Positions 43,286 to 51,882 of a stretch of 64,000 nt of DNA are shown piece after piece (position 1 is the stretch's first letter; each line of letters opens with the position of its first letter). This DNA is from Amycolatopsis mediterranei (GTDB taxonomy: Bacteria > Actinomycetota > Actinomycetes > Mycobacteriales > Pseudonocardiaceae), in NCBI RefSeq assembly GCF_026017845.1, contig NZ_CP100416.1:5886158-5950157 (forward strand), given 5' to 3'. A program made the position numbers and the translations under genes. The notes beneath the pieces were generated by a model. It searched no databases. It was not told the DNA's origin and saw nothing but the letters and a program-made list of their open reading frames with translations.

Positions 43286-43903
43286 TCACCGTTCGTGGAC
43301 GAGACGCCGGCCGGTGGCGAAGAACTGCACCACCGCGGCCACGTCCGTCAGCTCGCGCATCGGGCGGGCGGCACCGAAGGGGGCGTTCCAGAACTCGCCG
43401 CTCTCCGGTTCGAACGGGCCGACGTAGGCGTAGGGCTCGCCGAGGTAGCCATCGCCCGGGGAGACGCCGTAGTTGACCTCGTCGACGGCGATCGCGACGT
43501 CGAAGTGTTCGGGCCACAGCACCGGGGCGGCGTCCGGCGCGAACTCGCGCAGCGCGCGGTCCCCGTCGGCGAAGGCCCGGAGCAGGAGCTTCAGCGGGTC
43601 GGCGGCGAAGACGATCGTCTCGCCGGGCCGGACGCCGGGACCGCCGGAGTAGACGCCCGCGGGTTCGCCCGCCTCGAGACCCACCTCCGCCGCCACGTCG
43701 GTGTACGTGCGCCCGGTGAGTCGCACCCGGGCGGAACCCGCACGGAGCTCGTCCCCTTCGACGCGCAGCGCGGGCTCGGCGGCCGTCGCGAAACCGCCGT
43801 CGACCACGGACAGGTCGATGCGCCCGGTCGCGCGGTGCTGCGGGCCGGCGAGCAGCAGCTCGGCCACCCCGTGCAGGGACCGCCTGGTGGGTTCCCAGTC
43901 CAT
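43286..43903 (-). CDS. conserved protein of unknown function, divergent from the Rieske-ThDP gene
   Basis: The 205-residue soluble protein from ATG 43903 (RBS GAGGAG) has AELLLAGPQHRATGRIDLSV, GVYSGGPGVRPGETIVFAAD and WPEHFDVAIAVDEVNYGVSP, a motif set I associate with uncharacterised actinobacterial proteins. No signal or helix-turn-helix is visible. It shares a promoter region built on a long inverted repeat with the divergent Rieske-ThDP gene, so a linked role is likely. Confidence 0.7.
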   Translation of the reverse strand: MDWEPTRRSLHGVAELLLAGPQHRATGRIDLSVVDGGFATAAEPALRVEGDELRAGSARVRLTGRTYTDVAAEVGLEAGEPAGVYSGGPGVRPGETIVFAADPLKLLLRAFADGDRALREFAPDAAPVLWPEHFDVAIAVDEVNYGVSPGDGYLGEPYAYVGPFEPESGEFWNAPFGAARPMRELTDVAAVVQFFATGRRLVHER

Positions 43904-43915
43904 TCGAACTCCTCG

Positions 43916-43988
43916 TGTAACGCCCGGGAGGGTTCCGGGCACTGAGCCAGCCGTCACCGCAGTGTCCCGGAACCCTGGAGGCGTTACA
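43916..43988. promoter_or_regulatory. 29-bp inverted repeat filling a divergent promoter
   Basis: The left arm (43916-43944, beginning TGTAACGCC and ending GGTTCCGGGCACTG) and right arm (43960-43988, CAGTGTCCCGGAACCC to GGCGTTACA) are complementary apart from small gaps, with a 15-bp spacer. The right arm contains the GGAGG ribosome-binding site and reaches the A of the Rieske-ThDP start codon. It could be a regulator site, or an mRNA hairpin hiding the ribosome-binding site. Confidence 0.75.
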
Positions 43989-45913
43989 TGGCGGACTGGC
44001 ATCGGGTGGACCCCGCCGACGTGCCCGCGGACGGCCGCGTGCGCAGCGTCACCGTGGACGGCCGCAGCGTCGCGCTGTCGCGGTGTGGCGCGCGGCTCGG
44101 CGCGTTGGAAAACCGCTGCCCGCACCAGGGCGGGCCGCTCGGCGAAGGCTCGATCGAGAAGGGCTGGCTGCGCTGCCCCTGGCACGGCTACGACTACGAC
44201 CCGCTGACCGGGCAGCCACCCGAAGGCTTCGGGGACGCCGTCACCACCTACCCGGTCGAGGAACGCCCCGACGGCGTCTTCGTGGAGCTGCCCGAGCCCG
44301 CCGCCGCGGTGCGGACGGTCGCCGATGTGCTGGTCGAGACGCTCGTCGCCTGGGGTGTCCGGCACGTGTTCGGCATGGTCGGGCATTCGAACCTCGGCTT
44401 CGCCGAAGCGTTGCGGCGCGCCGAAGCCCGCGGCGAGCTGACGTACGTCGGGATCCGGCACGAAGGCGCGGCGGCGTTCGCGGCGAGCGCGTACGGCAAG
44501 CTCACCGGACGCCCCGCGGCGTGCTTCGCGATCGCCGGGCCGGGCTCGACGAACCTGCTCACCGGGCTCTACGACGCCAAGCTCGACGGCGCGCCGGTGC
44601 TCGCGATCTCAGGACAGGTGCCGTCGAAGGTCCTCGGCCGCGGCGCGTTCCAGGACGTCGACCTCTCGGCGGTCTTCCGCGACGTCGCCGTGTCCACCAC
44701 CACCGTCCACAGTGGAAGTGACCACGCCGAGCTGGCCGCGCTGGCGGTCAAGCATGCCCTCGACCGGCGGGGCGTGGCGCACCTGGTCCTGCCCGACGAG
44801 GTCCAGGTGCAGCCGAGCGACGCCACGCCGGCCACCCCGGACGGACGCTGGGTGCGCCGGTCCGGGCCACCGGACGCCGCCTCGGTCACCGCGGCGGCCG
44901 CGCTCGTCCGCGACGCCCGGCGGCCGGTGTTCGTCGTCGGCCACGGCGCCCGGGACGCCGCCGCCGAGGTCACCGCGCTGGCCGAACGCCTCGGCGCCCC
45001 GGTGCTCACCACGTTCAAGGCCAAGGGACTGGTGCCCGACACCCATCCGCTCGGCGCGGGCGTGCTCGGCCGCAGCGGGACGCCGGCGGCCAGCTGGCTG
45101 ATGAACGAAGCCGACCTGCTGATCGCCGTCGGTGCGTCGTTCAGCAACCACACCGGCATCGCCGCGTACAAACCGATCCTGCAGCTCGACGACGACCCGG
45201 CCGCGATCGGCCGGTTCGACGCGGTGACGACCGCGCTGCTGGGCGACGCCCGGCTCGCCCTCGGGGCCCTGACCGCGGAGCTGCGGGAGACGAAGGCCGA
45301 GGACCAGCGGCCCGACGTCGCTGCCCGCTGGGCGATCTGGCGGGCCGAGAAGGCCCGCCGCGTCGCCGACGACCGCGGCCGGGGCGTCTCGGCGGCGGCG
45401 GTGTTCGACGCGCTGTCCCGGCACCTGCCGGAGGACGCCGTGGTGACGGTGGACGTCGGCAACCACGCGTACTCGCTGGGACGCTACCTGGAGTCGAAGG
45501 GCCAGCCGGTCTTGATGTCGGGCTACCTCGGCTCCATCGGATTCGGCTACCCGGCCGCGCTGGGCGCGTGGGCGGCGGCGCCGGACCGTCCGATCGTGGC
45601 GGTCACCGGCGACGGCGGGTTCGGGCAGTACGCGACCGAGCTGACCACCGCCGTCAAGTACGGCATCCCGGTGAAGCACCTGCTGCTGAACAACAACGCC
45701 CTCGGCAAGATCAGCAAGGAGCAGCTTGCCGGGGACTACCCGGTGTGGCAGACGTCCCTGGTCAACCCGGACTGGGCCGCCTACGCCGAACTCTGCGGCG
45801 CGACGGGCATCAGCGTCACCGCACGCGACCAGCTCGACGAAGCCATGGCGGCGCTCTTCGCCGCCGACGGCCCGGCCCTCCTCTGCGTCGAGCAAGATGC
45901 GGAGCTCCTCTGA
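43988..45913 (+). CDS. fusion of Rieske [2Fe-2S] domain and ThDP-dependent enzyme
   Basis: The 641-residue protein opens with a Rieske ferredoxin domain (about 1-105) with the cluster ligands in CPHQGG and CPWHGY. A full three-domain ThDP enzyme of the acetolactate synthase/pyruvate oxidase family follows: the N-terminal domain contains the activating glutamate (GIRHEGAAAFAASAYGKLTG), there is a central domain, and the cofactor motif is GDGGF to NNNALGKI. Such enzymes split or join 2-keto acids; a covalently attached redox cluster suggests an oxidative decarboxylation or electron exit. It faces the six-gene aromatic operon tail to tail and may process its keto-acid product. The start is supported by GGAGG. 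Confidence 0.88.
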   Translation: MADWHRVDPADVPADGRVRSVTVDGRSVALSRCGARLGALENRCPHQGGPLGEGSIEKGWLRCPWHGYDYDPLTGQPPEGFGDAVTTYPVEERPDGVFVELPEPAAAVRTVADVLVETLVAWGVRHVFGMVGHSNLGFAEALRRAEARGELTYVGIRHEGAAAFAASAYGKLTGRPAACFAIAGPGSTNLLTGLYDAKLDGAPVLAISGQVPSKVLGRGAFQDVDLSAVFRDVAVSTTTVHSGSDHAELAALAVKHALDRRGVAHLVLPDEVQVQPSDATPATPDGRWVRRSGPPDAASVTAAAALVRDARRPVFVVGHGARDAAAEVTALAERLGAPVLTTFKAKGLVPDTHPLGAGVLGRSGTPAASWLMNEADLLIAVGASFSNHTGIAAYKPILQLDDDPAAIGRFDAVTTALLGDARLALGALTAELRETKAEDQRPDVAARWAIWRAEKARRVADDRGRGVSAAAVFDALSRHLPEDAVVTVDVGNHAYSLGRYLESKGQPVLMSGYLGSIGFGYPAALGAWAAAPDRPIVAVTGDGGFGQYATELTTAVKYGIPVKHLLLNNNALGKISKEQLAGDYPVWQTSLVNPDWAAYAELCGATGISVTARDQLDEAMAALFAADGPALLCVEQDAELL

Positions 45914-45961
45914 CGGGATCGACCAGGCCCGACGAGTTCGGGGTTGAGAGCGTGCCGGCGG

Positions 45962-47092
45962 CTACTGCGCCAGGGTGTCGGCGACCCAGTCGGCGATGTA
46001 CGTGCTCGTGTGGGACAGGTGGTCGAGGCCGATGTGCTCCGTCGCGCCCTCCTCCGCGGTGAACAGCCTCAACCGGCGGTGGGGGCTGTTCACCGCCTGC
46101 TCGTACGAACGGCGCGCGTAGGCCACCGGGATCTGGCGGTCGTTTTCGCCGTGGCAAATCAAGAACGGCACCGTGATGTGCTCGACGACGCCGTCGAGGT
46201 GCACCGCGTCCGCGAATTCGGGGAACGTCTCGAGGTTGTCGTGGCCCCAGACCCACAGCACGTGCTCCCAGTAGTGCGGCACCGGACGTTCGCCCTCGCG
46301 CTCCAGACGCCTTCGCTGCACCGCACCCCAGTTGTGGTTGGCGCCCCAGGCGACCACGAGTGCCAGGCGCTTCTCGAACGCCGCCGCGCGGGGGGCGTAG
46401 TAGCCGCCCAAGGACCAGCCGACCAGGCCGATGCGGGTGGGGTCGACGTCGTTGCGGGATTCCAGGTAGTCCACGCACGCCGTGGCCCAGCCTTCCGTCT
46501 CGACGCGCGCCGTCAGGCCCTGGACGCGCAGCGCCTCGCCCGAACCCGGGCAGTCGACCATCAGGCAGGAGATGCCGCGGGCGGCCAGCTCGGCCCAGTG
46601 CCCGGACGAATACATGTGCTCCTTCGTCGAGTCCAGGCCGTTCCACATGATCATCACCGGCGCCCCGGGGCCCGCCGAGCTGAAGTACGCGGGCAACGTC
46701 GTCCGCTCGAAGGGCACCGCCACGCGGGTCACCGCGGGATCCATGGCCTTCTGCTGCAGTTCCAGCACGCGGCGGTAGGTGTCGAGCCGGCCGGGCGTGG
46801 ACGCGCTCTGCAAGCGTTCGGCCTGGCACAGGTAGTTGGCCGCGCGGGCGTAGAGCTGCCCGGCGGTGCGGGCGTGGCCGGCCTTCTCGGCCTCTTCGGC
46901 CTGGCCGACGAGCTGGTCGGTCAGCGCCGTCCACGCCCGCAGGAAATCCCGGGTGCCGGCGTCCTCGCCCTGGGCGGCGGCTTCGCGGATGGGACGGCAG
47001 GCGCGGTCGACCTCGTCGATGAGGCCGCCGCTGTTGAGGGTGGCGACGACGCCGAGGTTCCAGACGTAGTTGCCGGGGAAGTACTCGAACAC
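45962..47092 (-). CDS. alpha/beta hydrolase, 2,6-dihydropseudooxynicotine hydrolase-like (C-C bond hydrolase)
   Basis: The GTG at 47092 with GAGAGG upstream gives 376 residues beginning VFEYFPGNYVWNLGVVATLN, the N-terminal cap seen in dihydropseudooxynicotine hydrolase-type proteins. The nucleophile elbow is GWSLGGY, the acid lies in HGENDRQIP and the histidine in TEHIGLDH. These enzymes cut C-C bonds next to a ketone or process esters in aromatic catabolism. It is the last gene of the six-gene operon, 11 bp after the SDR. Confidence 0.85.
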   Translation of the reverse strand: MFEYFPGNYVWNLGVVATLNSGGLIDEVDRACRPIREAAAQGEDAGTRDFLRAWTALTDQLVGQAEEAEKAGHARTAGQLYARAANYLCQAERLQSASTPGRLDTYRRVLELQQKAMDPAVTRVAVPFERTTLPAYFSSAGPGAPVMIMWNGLDSTKEHMYSSGHWAELAARGISCLMVDCPGSGEALRVQGLTARVETEGWATACVDYLESRNDVDPTRIGLVGWSLGGYYAPRAAAFEKRLALVVAWGANHNWGAVQRRRLEREGERPVPHYWEHVLWVWGHDNLETFPEFADAVHLDGVVEHITVPFLICHGENDRQIPVAYARRSYEQAVNSPHRRLRLFTAEEGATEHIGLDHLSHTSTYIADWVADTLAQ

Positions 47093-47103
47093 GGGGGTTC
47101 CTC

Positions 47104-47826
47104 TCAGGTTCGTGCTGCTTCGCTGATCGACTTCACACCGCCGTGCGCGGTCATCCCGCCGTCCACCGGGATGTCGGCACCGGAGATGTAGGAGGCCTCG
47201 TCGCCGAGCAGGAACGCGACGACGGCGGCGACCTCGGCGGCCGTACCGGTCCGCCCCAGCGGGGTCTCGGCGACGTTCGCCGCGCGGAACGCGGGTGGTG
47301 CCGACGCGGTCATCGGCGTGTCGACGTACCCGGGGTGCACGGCGTTGACGCGGATGCCGCGGCCACCCAGTTCGAGGCAGGCCGCCCGGGTGAAGCCGCG
47401 CAACGCCCACTTGCTCGCGGTGTAAGCCACCGGGAAGTGGCCGGTCAGCGCGGCGGCCGAGCCCACCACGACGATCGACCCGCCGGTCGGCATCACCGGC
47501 AGGACCGCCCGCACCGCCCGGTGGACGCCGCCCACGTTGACCTCCAGCACGCGGGCCAGGTCGGCCGGGTCCAGCTCGCCGAGCCGGGCCCGCCAGGTGA
47601 CGCCCGCGTTCGCGACCAGGCCGTCGATCCGGTCCAGCCCGGCCACGAGCCGGGCCCACCCGGCGGAGTCCGTCACGTCGAGCTGCCGGTAGTCGACGCC
47701 GGGCAGGTCCGCGGTCTCGGCGAGGTCGGCGCCGATGACCGTGGCGCCGTCCGCGGCCAGGCGCCGGGCCACCGCCGCGCCGAGGCCCTGCCCGGCGCCG
47801 GTGACCAGCACGGTCTTGCCCCTCAC
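47104..47826 (-). CDS. short-chain dehydrogenase/reductase
   Basis: The 240-residue SDR has the cofactor glycine motif TGAGQGLGAAVARRL, the acidic residue GADLAE favouring NAD(H), LVANAG, the serine in VVGSAAAL and the catalytic YTASK. The ATG overlaps the upstream FAH stop by 4 bp. In this operon it probably oxidises or reduces a ring-cleavage intermediate. Confidence 0.9.
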   Translation of the reverse strand: MRGKTVLVTGAGQGLGAAVARRLAADGATVIGADLAETADLPGVDYRQLDVTDSAGWARLVAGLDRIDGLVANAGVTWRARLGELDPADLARVLEVNVGGVHRAVRAVLPVMPTGGSIVVVGSAAALTGHFPVAYTASKWALRGFTRAACLELGGRGIRVNAVHPGYVDTPMTASAPPAFRAANVAETPLGRTGTAAEVAAVVAFLLGDEASYISGADIPVDGGMTAHGGVKSISEAART

Positions 47827-48722
47827 CGCGCCCGGTCCCGGGTGCGGGCCGGGCGGACCGGCGGCAGGTCGATCCCGGCGACGACCGTGTTGCGGATGCT
47901 GCCGATGCCCTCCACGGTCATCTCGACGACGTCACCGGGCCGCAGCGGCGGCGGGTCCTGCGCACCGCGGCGGCCCCACAGCTCGGCGAGGCAGCCGCCG
48001 TTGCCGCAGGTACCCGAGCCCAGCACGTCGCCGGGCCGGAGCCGGGTGCCGCGGGCGGCGTAGGCGACGAGCTCCTCGAACGGCCAGCCCATGTTGGCCA
48101 GCCGGTCGTGCCCGATCTCGACGCCGTTGACCGACACCCGCAGGTCCAGATCGAGGAACCCGTCTTCGTCCACAGTGAACTCGTCCGCGGTCACCAGCCA
48201 CGGCCCGAGCGTCGTGACGGAATCCTTTCCCTTCGCGGGCCCCAGTCCCACCTTCATCTCGCGGCGCTGGAGGTCGCGGGCCGACCAGTCGTTGAAGATG
48301 GTGTAGCCGAAGATGCCGTCCGGGCCCAGCACGGCCGCGACCTCCAGCTCGAAGTCGAACAACCGCGAGCCGGGCGGGATCGGGACGTCGTCGTGCGCGC
48401 CGGCCAGCGCGGCCGGGTTGGTGAAGTAGAACGTCGGCGCTTCGTACCACTCCGGCGGCACCGGACCGGGAGCGACCATGCCCTCGACGTGCTCCTCGAA
48501 GGCGACGAAGTCCCGGACGGACGGCGGTTCGAGCGGCGGCAGCAGCCGCACCTCGGTCAGCGGCACCGACGGTCCATCGAGGACACCGGCATCGAGGGCG
48601 ACCGGCAGGCCGGACCGCACCAGGTCCAGCACCGTCACCCCGGCCGGGAAGGCGTGGACGCCGTCACCGGAGACCACGCCGGCGCGCACCGCGCCGCGGT
48701 GTTCGTAGGTGGCGAGCCGCAT
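47823..48722 (-). CDS. fumarylacetoacetate hydrolase-family protein
   Basis: The 299-residue protein has the FAH C-terminal fold: FVAFEEHVEGM, metal-binding E-x-E in FDFELEVAAVLG, IFGYTIFNDWSARDLQ, KGKDSVTTLGPWLV and GSGTCGNGGCLAEL. Family members hydrolyse acylpyruvates or hydrate or decarboxylate 2-hydroxy-dienoates from meta-cleavage pathways. The start overlaps the upstream VOC stop by one base (TGATG). It is the fourth gene of the operon. Confidence 0.9.
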   Translation of the reverse strand: MRLATYEHRGAVRAGVVSGDGVHAFPAGVTVLDLVRSGLPVALDAGVLDGPSVPLTEVRLLPPLEPPSVRDFVAFEEHVEGMVAPGPVPPEWYEAPTFYFTNPAALAGAHDDVPIPPGSRLFDFELEVAAVLGPDGIFGYTIFNDWSARDLQRREMKVGLGPAKGKDSVTTLGPWLVTADEFTVDEDGFLDLDLRVSVNGVEIGHDRLANMGWPFEELVAYAARGTRLRPGDVLGSGTCGNGGCLAELWGRRGAQDPPPLRPGDVVEMTVEGIGSIRNTVVAGIDLPPVRPARTRDRAR

Positions 48723-49660
48723 CAGACCGGCGGGGCCACGAAGAGGCCCTTGTCGGGGTCGTTGAACGACTTCCGCGCGACGAACTCGTTCATCGCGTTC
48801 GCGGTGCCCCACTGGTCGGACACCTCCGGCTTCGAGAAGTCGTGCAGCTGCGGGTGCCAGCCGTCCTCGTCGACCTGCTCCAGCTCGGTGGTGTACTCGA
48901 CGGTGTTGCCGTGCGGGTCGAGGAAGTAGCTGAAGGTGTTGTGGCCGGCCAGGTGCCGGCCCGGACCCCAGATCTTCTCGACGCCGGCGCGCAGCAGCCG
49001 CCCGGTGCCGCGCATGTACTCGTCGAGGCCGCGCAGCTCGAACGACGCGTGGTGCAGCGCCGGGTGCGGGCCGCGGGCGATCGCCAGGCTGTGGTGCCAC
49101 GCGTTGATCCGCAGGAAGTACATCATCGCCCCCATCCGCGGGTGCATCAGCGTGTCGGAGAGGCGGAACCCGAGGTGGCGTTCGTAGAAGGCCCGGGTGC
49201 CTTCGGGGTCGGCGGAGTTGACGACCACGTGCGACAGTCGCACCGGGACGGACTCGCCCTCCTCGATCCGGCGGTGGGCGCGCGTCCCGACGTCCGCGCT
49301 GATCTCGATCGTGCGGCCTTCGTTGTCGAAGAACCGGAACCCGTATCCGCCGCCCGGGGTGTCCAGCGCGCGGGGCTCGTGCACGAGCGTGATCCCGGCC
49401 GCGGCCAGGCGGCCGGCCAGGGTGTCGACGTCGGCGGCCGTCGCGACGCCGAAGGCGATCAGGTCGATCCGCTTGTCCGCGGCGTGCCGCAGCCGGACGA
49501 CGTACTGCTCCGGCGACCCTTCGGCGGCGAGGAAGGTGATCCCGGTGTCGGAGTGCTCCTCGGCGAGGCCCCAGGCGCCGGTGTAGAAGTCCTGCTGGCG
49601 CGCGAGGTCGGGCACGGCGAGGTCGACGTGCCGCAGGTGGGTGATCAGGCGGTCGGTCAC
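48722..49660 (-). CDS. VOC-family type I extradiol dioxygenase
   Basis: The GTG at 49660 with AAAGGA gives 312 residues in two glyoxalase/VOC modules (about 1-125 and 140-270). The second carries the probable iron ligands His (VRLSHVVVNSAD), His (LHHASFELRG) and Glu (NTVEYTTEL), plus the tail KSFNDPDKGLFVAP. It should cleave a catechol-like ring next to the hydroxyls, using Fe(II) and oxygen. It sits directly after the FAD monooxygenase that would make its diol substrate. Confidence 0.9.
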   Translation of the reverse strand: MTDRLITHLRHVDLAVPDLARQQDFYTGAWGLAEEHSDTGITFLAAEGSPEQYVVRLRHAADKRIDLIAFGVATAADVDTLAGRLAAAGITLVHEPRALDTPGGGYGFRFFDNEGRTIEISADVGTRAHRRIEEGESVPVRLSHVVVNSADPEGTRAFYERHLGFRLSDTLMHPRMGAMMYFLRINAWHHSLAIARGPHPALHHASFELRGLDEYMRGTGRLLRAGVEKIWGPGRHLAGHNTFSYFLDPHGNTVEYTTELEQVDEDGWHPQLHDFSKPEVSDQWGTANAMNEFVARKSFNDPDKGLFVAPPV

Positions 49661-49685
49661 GGTCTTCGTCCTTTCAGGCGGCTGG

Positions 49686-50810
49686 TCAGGCGGGCTGGGA
49701 CACGAGGTCGCCGATGCGGCGGACCAGGCCGGGCACGTCGCCCTGCTCGTGGTCGAGCAGCCACCGGCCGATCCGGTTGGAAGCCTCGACGACGGTCTTC
49801 GCGCGGTCGTGGCGGCGGGCGGTGAACTCCGCCCAGAGGTCGTCGTCGACACCGTCCCGGCTGAGCAGCAGCTCGGCCAGCACCGCCGCGTCTTCGAGGG
49901 CCTGGGCGCCGCCTTGGGCGAGGGTGGGCGGGCAGGAGTGCGCGGCGTCGCCGACGAGCACGACCCGGCCGCGGTGCCACGGCTTCGGCACGACGTGCGT
50001 CTCGAACCGCGTGTAGTTCACCCGGCTCGCATCATCCAATGTGGACCGGATCTCGTCCCACGGCCCGTGGTAGGCGGCGGCGAGCCGGCGCAGGGTGGCG
50101 AGCCGCTCCGGCGGCGTCAGTCCACTGTGGTCCCGGAAGTCCTCGACGACGAACGCGTAGAGGGAGTCCGGACCGGTCGGTGTGTACCCGGCGATGTAGG
50201 ACGGGCCGCCGTAGCACAGGTCGGTGTGGGTGATCGACGCCGGACGCGGCCCGAACGCGCGCCAGATCCCCATGCCGATCGGCTGCGGCGTGACGTCGAT
50301 GCCGATCATTCCGCGGATCGCCGAGTGGATGCCGTCGGCGCCGACCACGAGGTCGTACCGGCCGGCCGTCCCCGAGGCGAGCGCGACTCCGACGCCGGAG
50401 CCGTCCTGGTCGAGCCGGGTCACGGTGTCGCCGAAGCGGATCTTCACGCCGGTCTCGCGGACGCGGTCCAGCAGGATCCGGGCCAGCGCCGGCCGCGGCA
50501 TGCCCATCGAGGCGGGCAGGTCGGGCCCGCCGCTGCGGACGTCGGGGATCTCGGCCAGCAGGGTCCCGTCCGGTGCGCACAGGCCGAGGCAGTCGAAGGG
50601 GTACCCGGCCGCCTCGGCCCGCGGCCACACCCCGAGCCGGCGCAGCTCGCGCAAGGCGTTGCCCTGCAGCGTGATTCCCGACCCGATGGCCGCGACGTCC
50701 GGCTTGAGCTCGACGAGGTCGACGGCGACGCCTTCCTGCGCGAGCAGGACAGCCGTGGCGGCCCCGGCGAGACCGCCGCCGACCACCAGCACCTTCGTTA
50801 CCGCGGGCAT
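49686..50810 (-). CDS. FAD-dependent aromatic monooxygenase (PHBH/salicylate hydroxylase type)
   Basis: The 374-residue enzyme has the dinucleotide motif VLVVGGGLAGAATAVLLAQE, the DG motif in DLVVGADGIHSAIRG and the FAD-ribose motif GRVVLVGDAAHSCPPTLAQG. Such single-component flavoproteins hydroxylate phenolic or heteroaromatic acids with NAD(P)H. No signal is present. It is the second gene of the operon, 24 bp after the cyclase-family gene. Confidence 0.92.
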   Translation of the reverse strand: MPAVTKVLVVGGGLAGAATAVLLAQEGVAVDLVELKPDVAAIGSGITLQGNALRELRRLGVWPRAEAAGYPFDCLGLCAPDGTLLAEIPDVRSGGPDLPASMGMPRPALARILLDRVRETGVKIRFGDTVTRLDQDGSGVGVALASGTAGRYDLVVGADGIHSAIRGMIGIDVTPQPIGMGIWRAFGPRPASITHTDLCYGGPSYIAGYTPTGPDSLYAFVVEDFRDHSGLTPPERLATLRRLAAAYHGPWDEIRSTLDDASRVNYTRFETHVVPKPWHRGRVVLVGDAAHSCPPTLAQGGAQALEDAAVLAELLLSRDGVDDDLWAEFTARRHDRAKTVVEASNRIGRWLLDHEQGDVPGLVRRIGDLVSQPA

Positions 50811-50834
50811 GTGAGGACTCCTTCGTCCTGGGCG

Positions 50835-51797
50835 TTACTTGACGGCGATGGGCGCGACCGGTGCGCCGACCGCGCCGGTCACCGGCAGCGGGGCGGCGGT
50901 GAGCCAGAACTCGTGGACGCCGTCGGCCGCGCAGTCGGCGGCGAGGGTGTCGAGGTCCCACATCTCGCCGAGGAACAGGCCGAGGTGCGGGATGGCCACC
51001 TGGTGCAGGGGCTGGAAGGCGTCGTCGAACTCGTTCGGCCGGACTTCGACGCCCCAGGTGTCGGTCGCGACGCCGGCGATCTCCGAGCCGTACAGCCAGT
51101 CCACTGTGGAGAAGGACAGGCCGGGCGAGTCGCCGCCGGCGTAGTCGCCCCAGCCTTCCCGCCGGGCGCGGGCGAGCCGCCCGGTCCGCACCAGCAGGAG
51201 GTCGCCGCGGCCGACGCGCGCGGTGCTGCCGTGCTCGGCGATCGTCGCCTCCAGGTGGTCCGCGGTGATCGCGAAGCCGTCGGCCAGCTCGCCGCCGGTT
51301 CCGAACACCCGGCCCACGTCCAGCAGCACGCCACGGCCCGCGAGCAGCCCGGCCGTGGTTTCGATGCCGGTGACGCGGTCGCCCTCGCTGGTCACGACGT
51401 CCCCCGCGCGCCGGCCGTTGTAGGCGAGGCCGTGGTCGAAGATGTGCCCGAGGCCGTCCCACTGCGTCGAGGCCTGCAGCGGCATGGACACCACGTCGTC
51501 GGCGCCGCCGATGCCGTGCGGGAAGCCCTGCGTGCCGCGTTCGGCGTCCGTGCCGGTGTCGAGCATGGTGTGCACCGGGTTGGTGCGCCGCCGCCAGCCC
51601 TTCTGCGGCCCGTCGGCGTCGAAGCGTTGCGCGAGCGAGAAACTCGCGCCGCGCCGGACGAGCGCGGCGCCTTCGCGGCGCTTGGCGTCGTCGAGGAAGT
51701 TCAGGGTGCCGAGGACGTCGCCGGCACCCCAGCGGCCCCAGTTGGAGCACCGCTGGGCCGCCGCCGCGATCGCGCCCTCGGGATCGGTTCGGTCCAC
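50835..51797 (-). CDS. cyclase-family metal-dependent hydrolase (kynurenine formamidase-like)
   Basis: The 320-residue protein contains TQWDGLGHIFDHGLAYNG, the histidine/aspartate-rich metal site of the cyclase/kynurenine formamidase/isatin hydrolase superfamily, and HQVAIPHLGLFLGEMWDL. The longer 320-residue form is the actinobacterial cyclase-family protein often found in aromatic clusters, where it may open a lactone, lactam or formamide. It is the first gene of the six-gene operon and is divergent from the LysR gene. Confidence 0.87.
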   Translation of the reverse strand: MDRTDPEGAIAAAAQRCSNWGRWGAGDVLGTLNFLDDAKRREGAALVRRGASFSLAQRFDADGPQKGWRRRTNPVHTMLDTGTDAERGTQGFPHGIGGADDVVSMPLQASTQWDGLGHIFDHGLAYNGRRAGDVVTSEGDRVTGIETTAGLLAGRGVLLDVGRVFGTGGELADGFAITADHLEATIAEHGSTARVGRGDLLLVRTGRLARARREGWGDYAGGDSPGLSFSTVDWLYGSEIAGVATDTWGVEVRPNEFDDAFQPLHQVAIPHLGLFLGEMWDLDTLAADCAADGVHEFWLTAAPLPVTGAVGAPVAPIAVK

Positions 51798-51853
51798 GCC
51801 TTCACTCTCGGTGCGCGGGCGGTATCAGGGAAGACGAAATCGTTAATGTGCGG

Positions 51854-51870
51854 TATCAGCGGCGTTGATA
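51854..51870. promoter_or_regulatory. LysR-type binding site TATCA-N7-TGATA
   Basis: A perfect 5+7+5 inverted repeat lies 13 bp before the LysR start and 57 bp before the divergent operon start. Another TATCA half-site is at 51823. Position and symmetry fit a LysR recognition site controlling both directions. Confidence 0.75.
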
Positions 51871-51882
51871 CTGTGGTCGGCT

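Noticed and set aside
43916..43988. Rho-independent terminator
   Set aside because: The inverted repeat lies between two divergent start codons, not after a gene, so a terminator makes no sense there.
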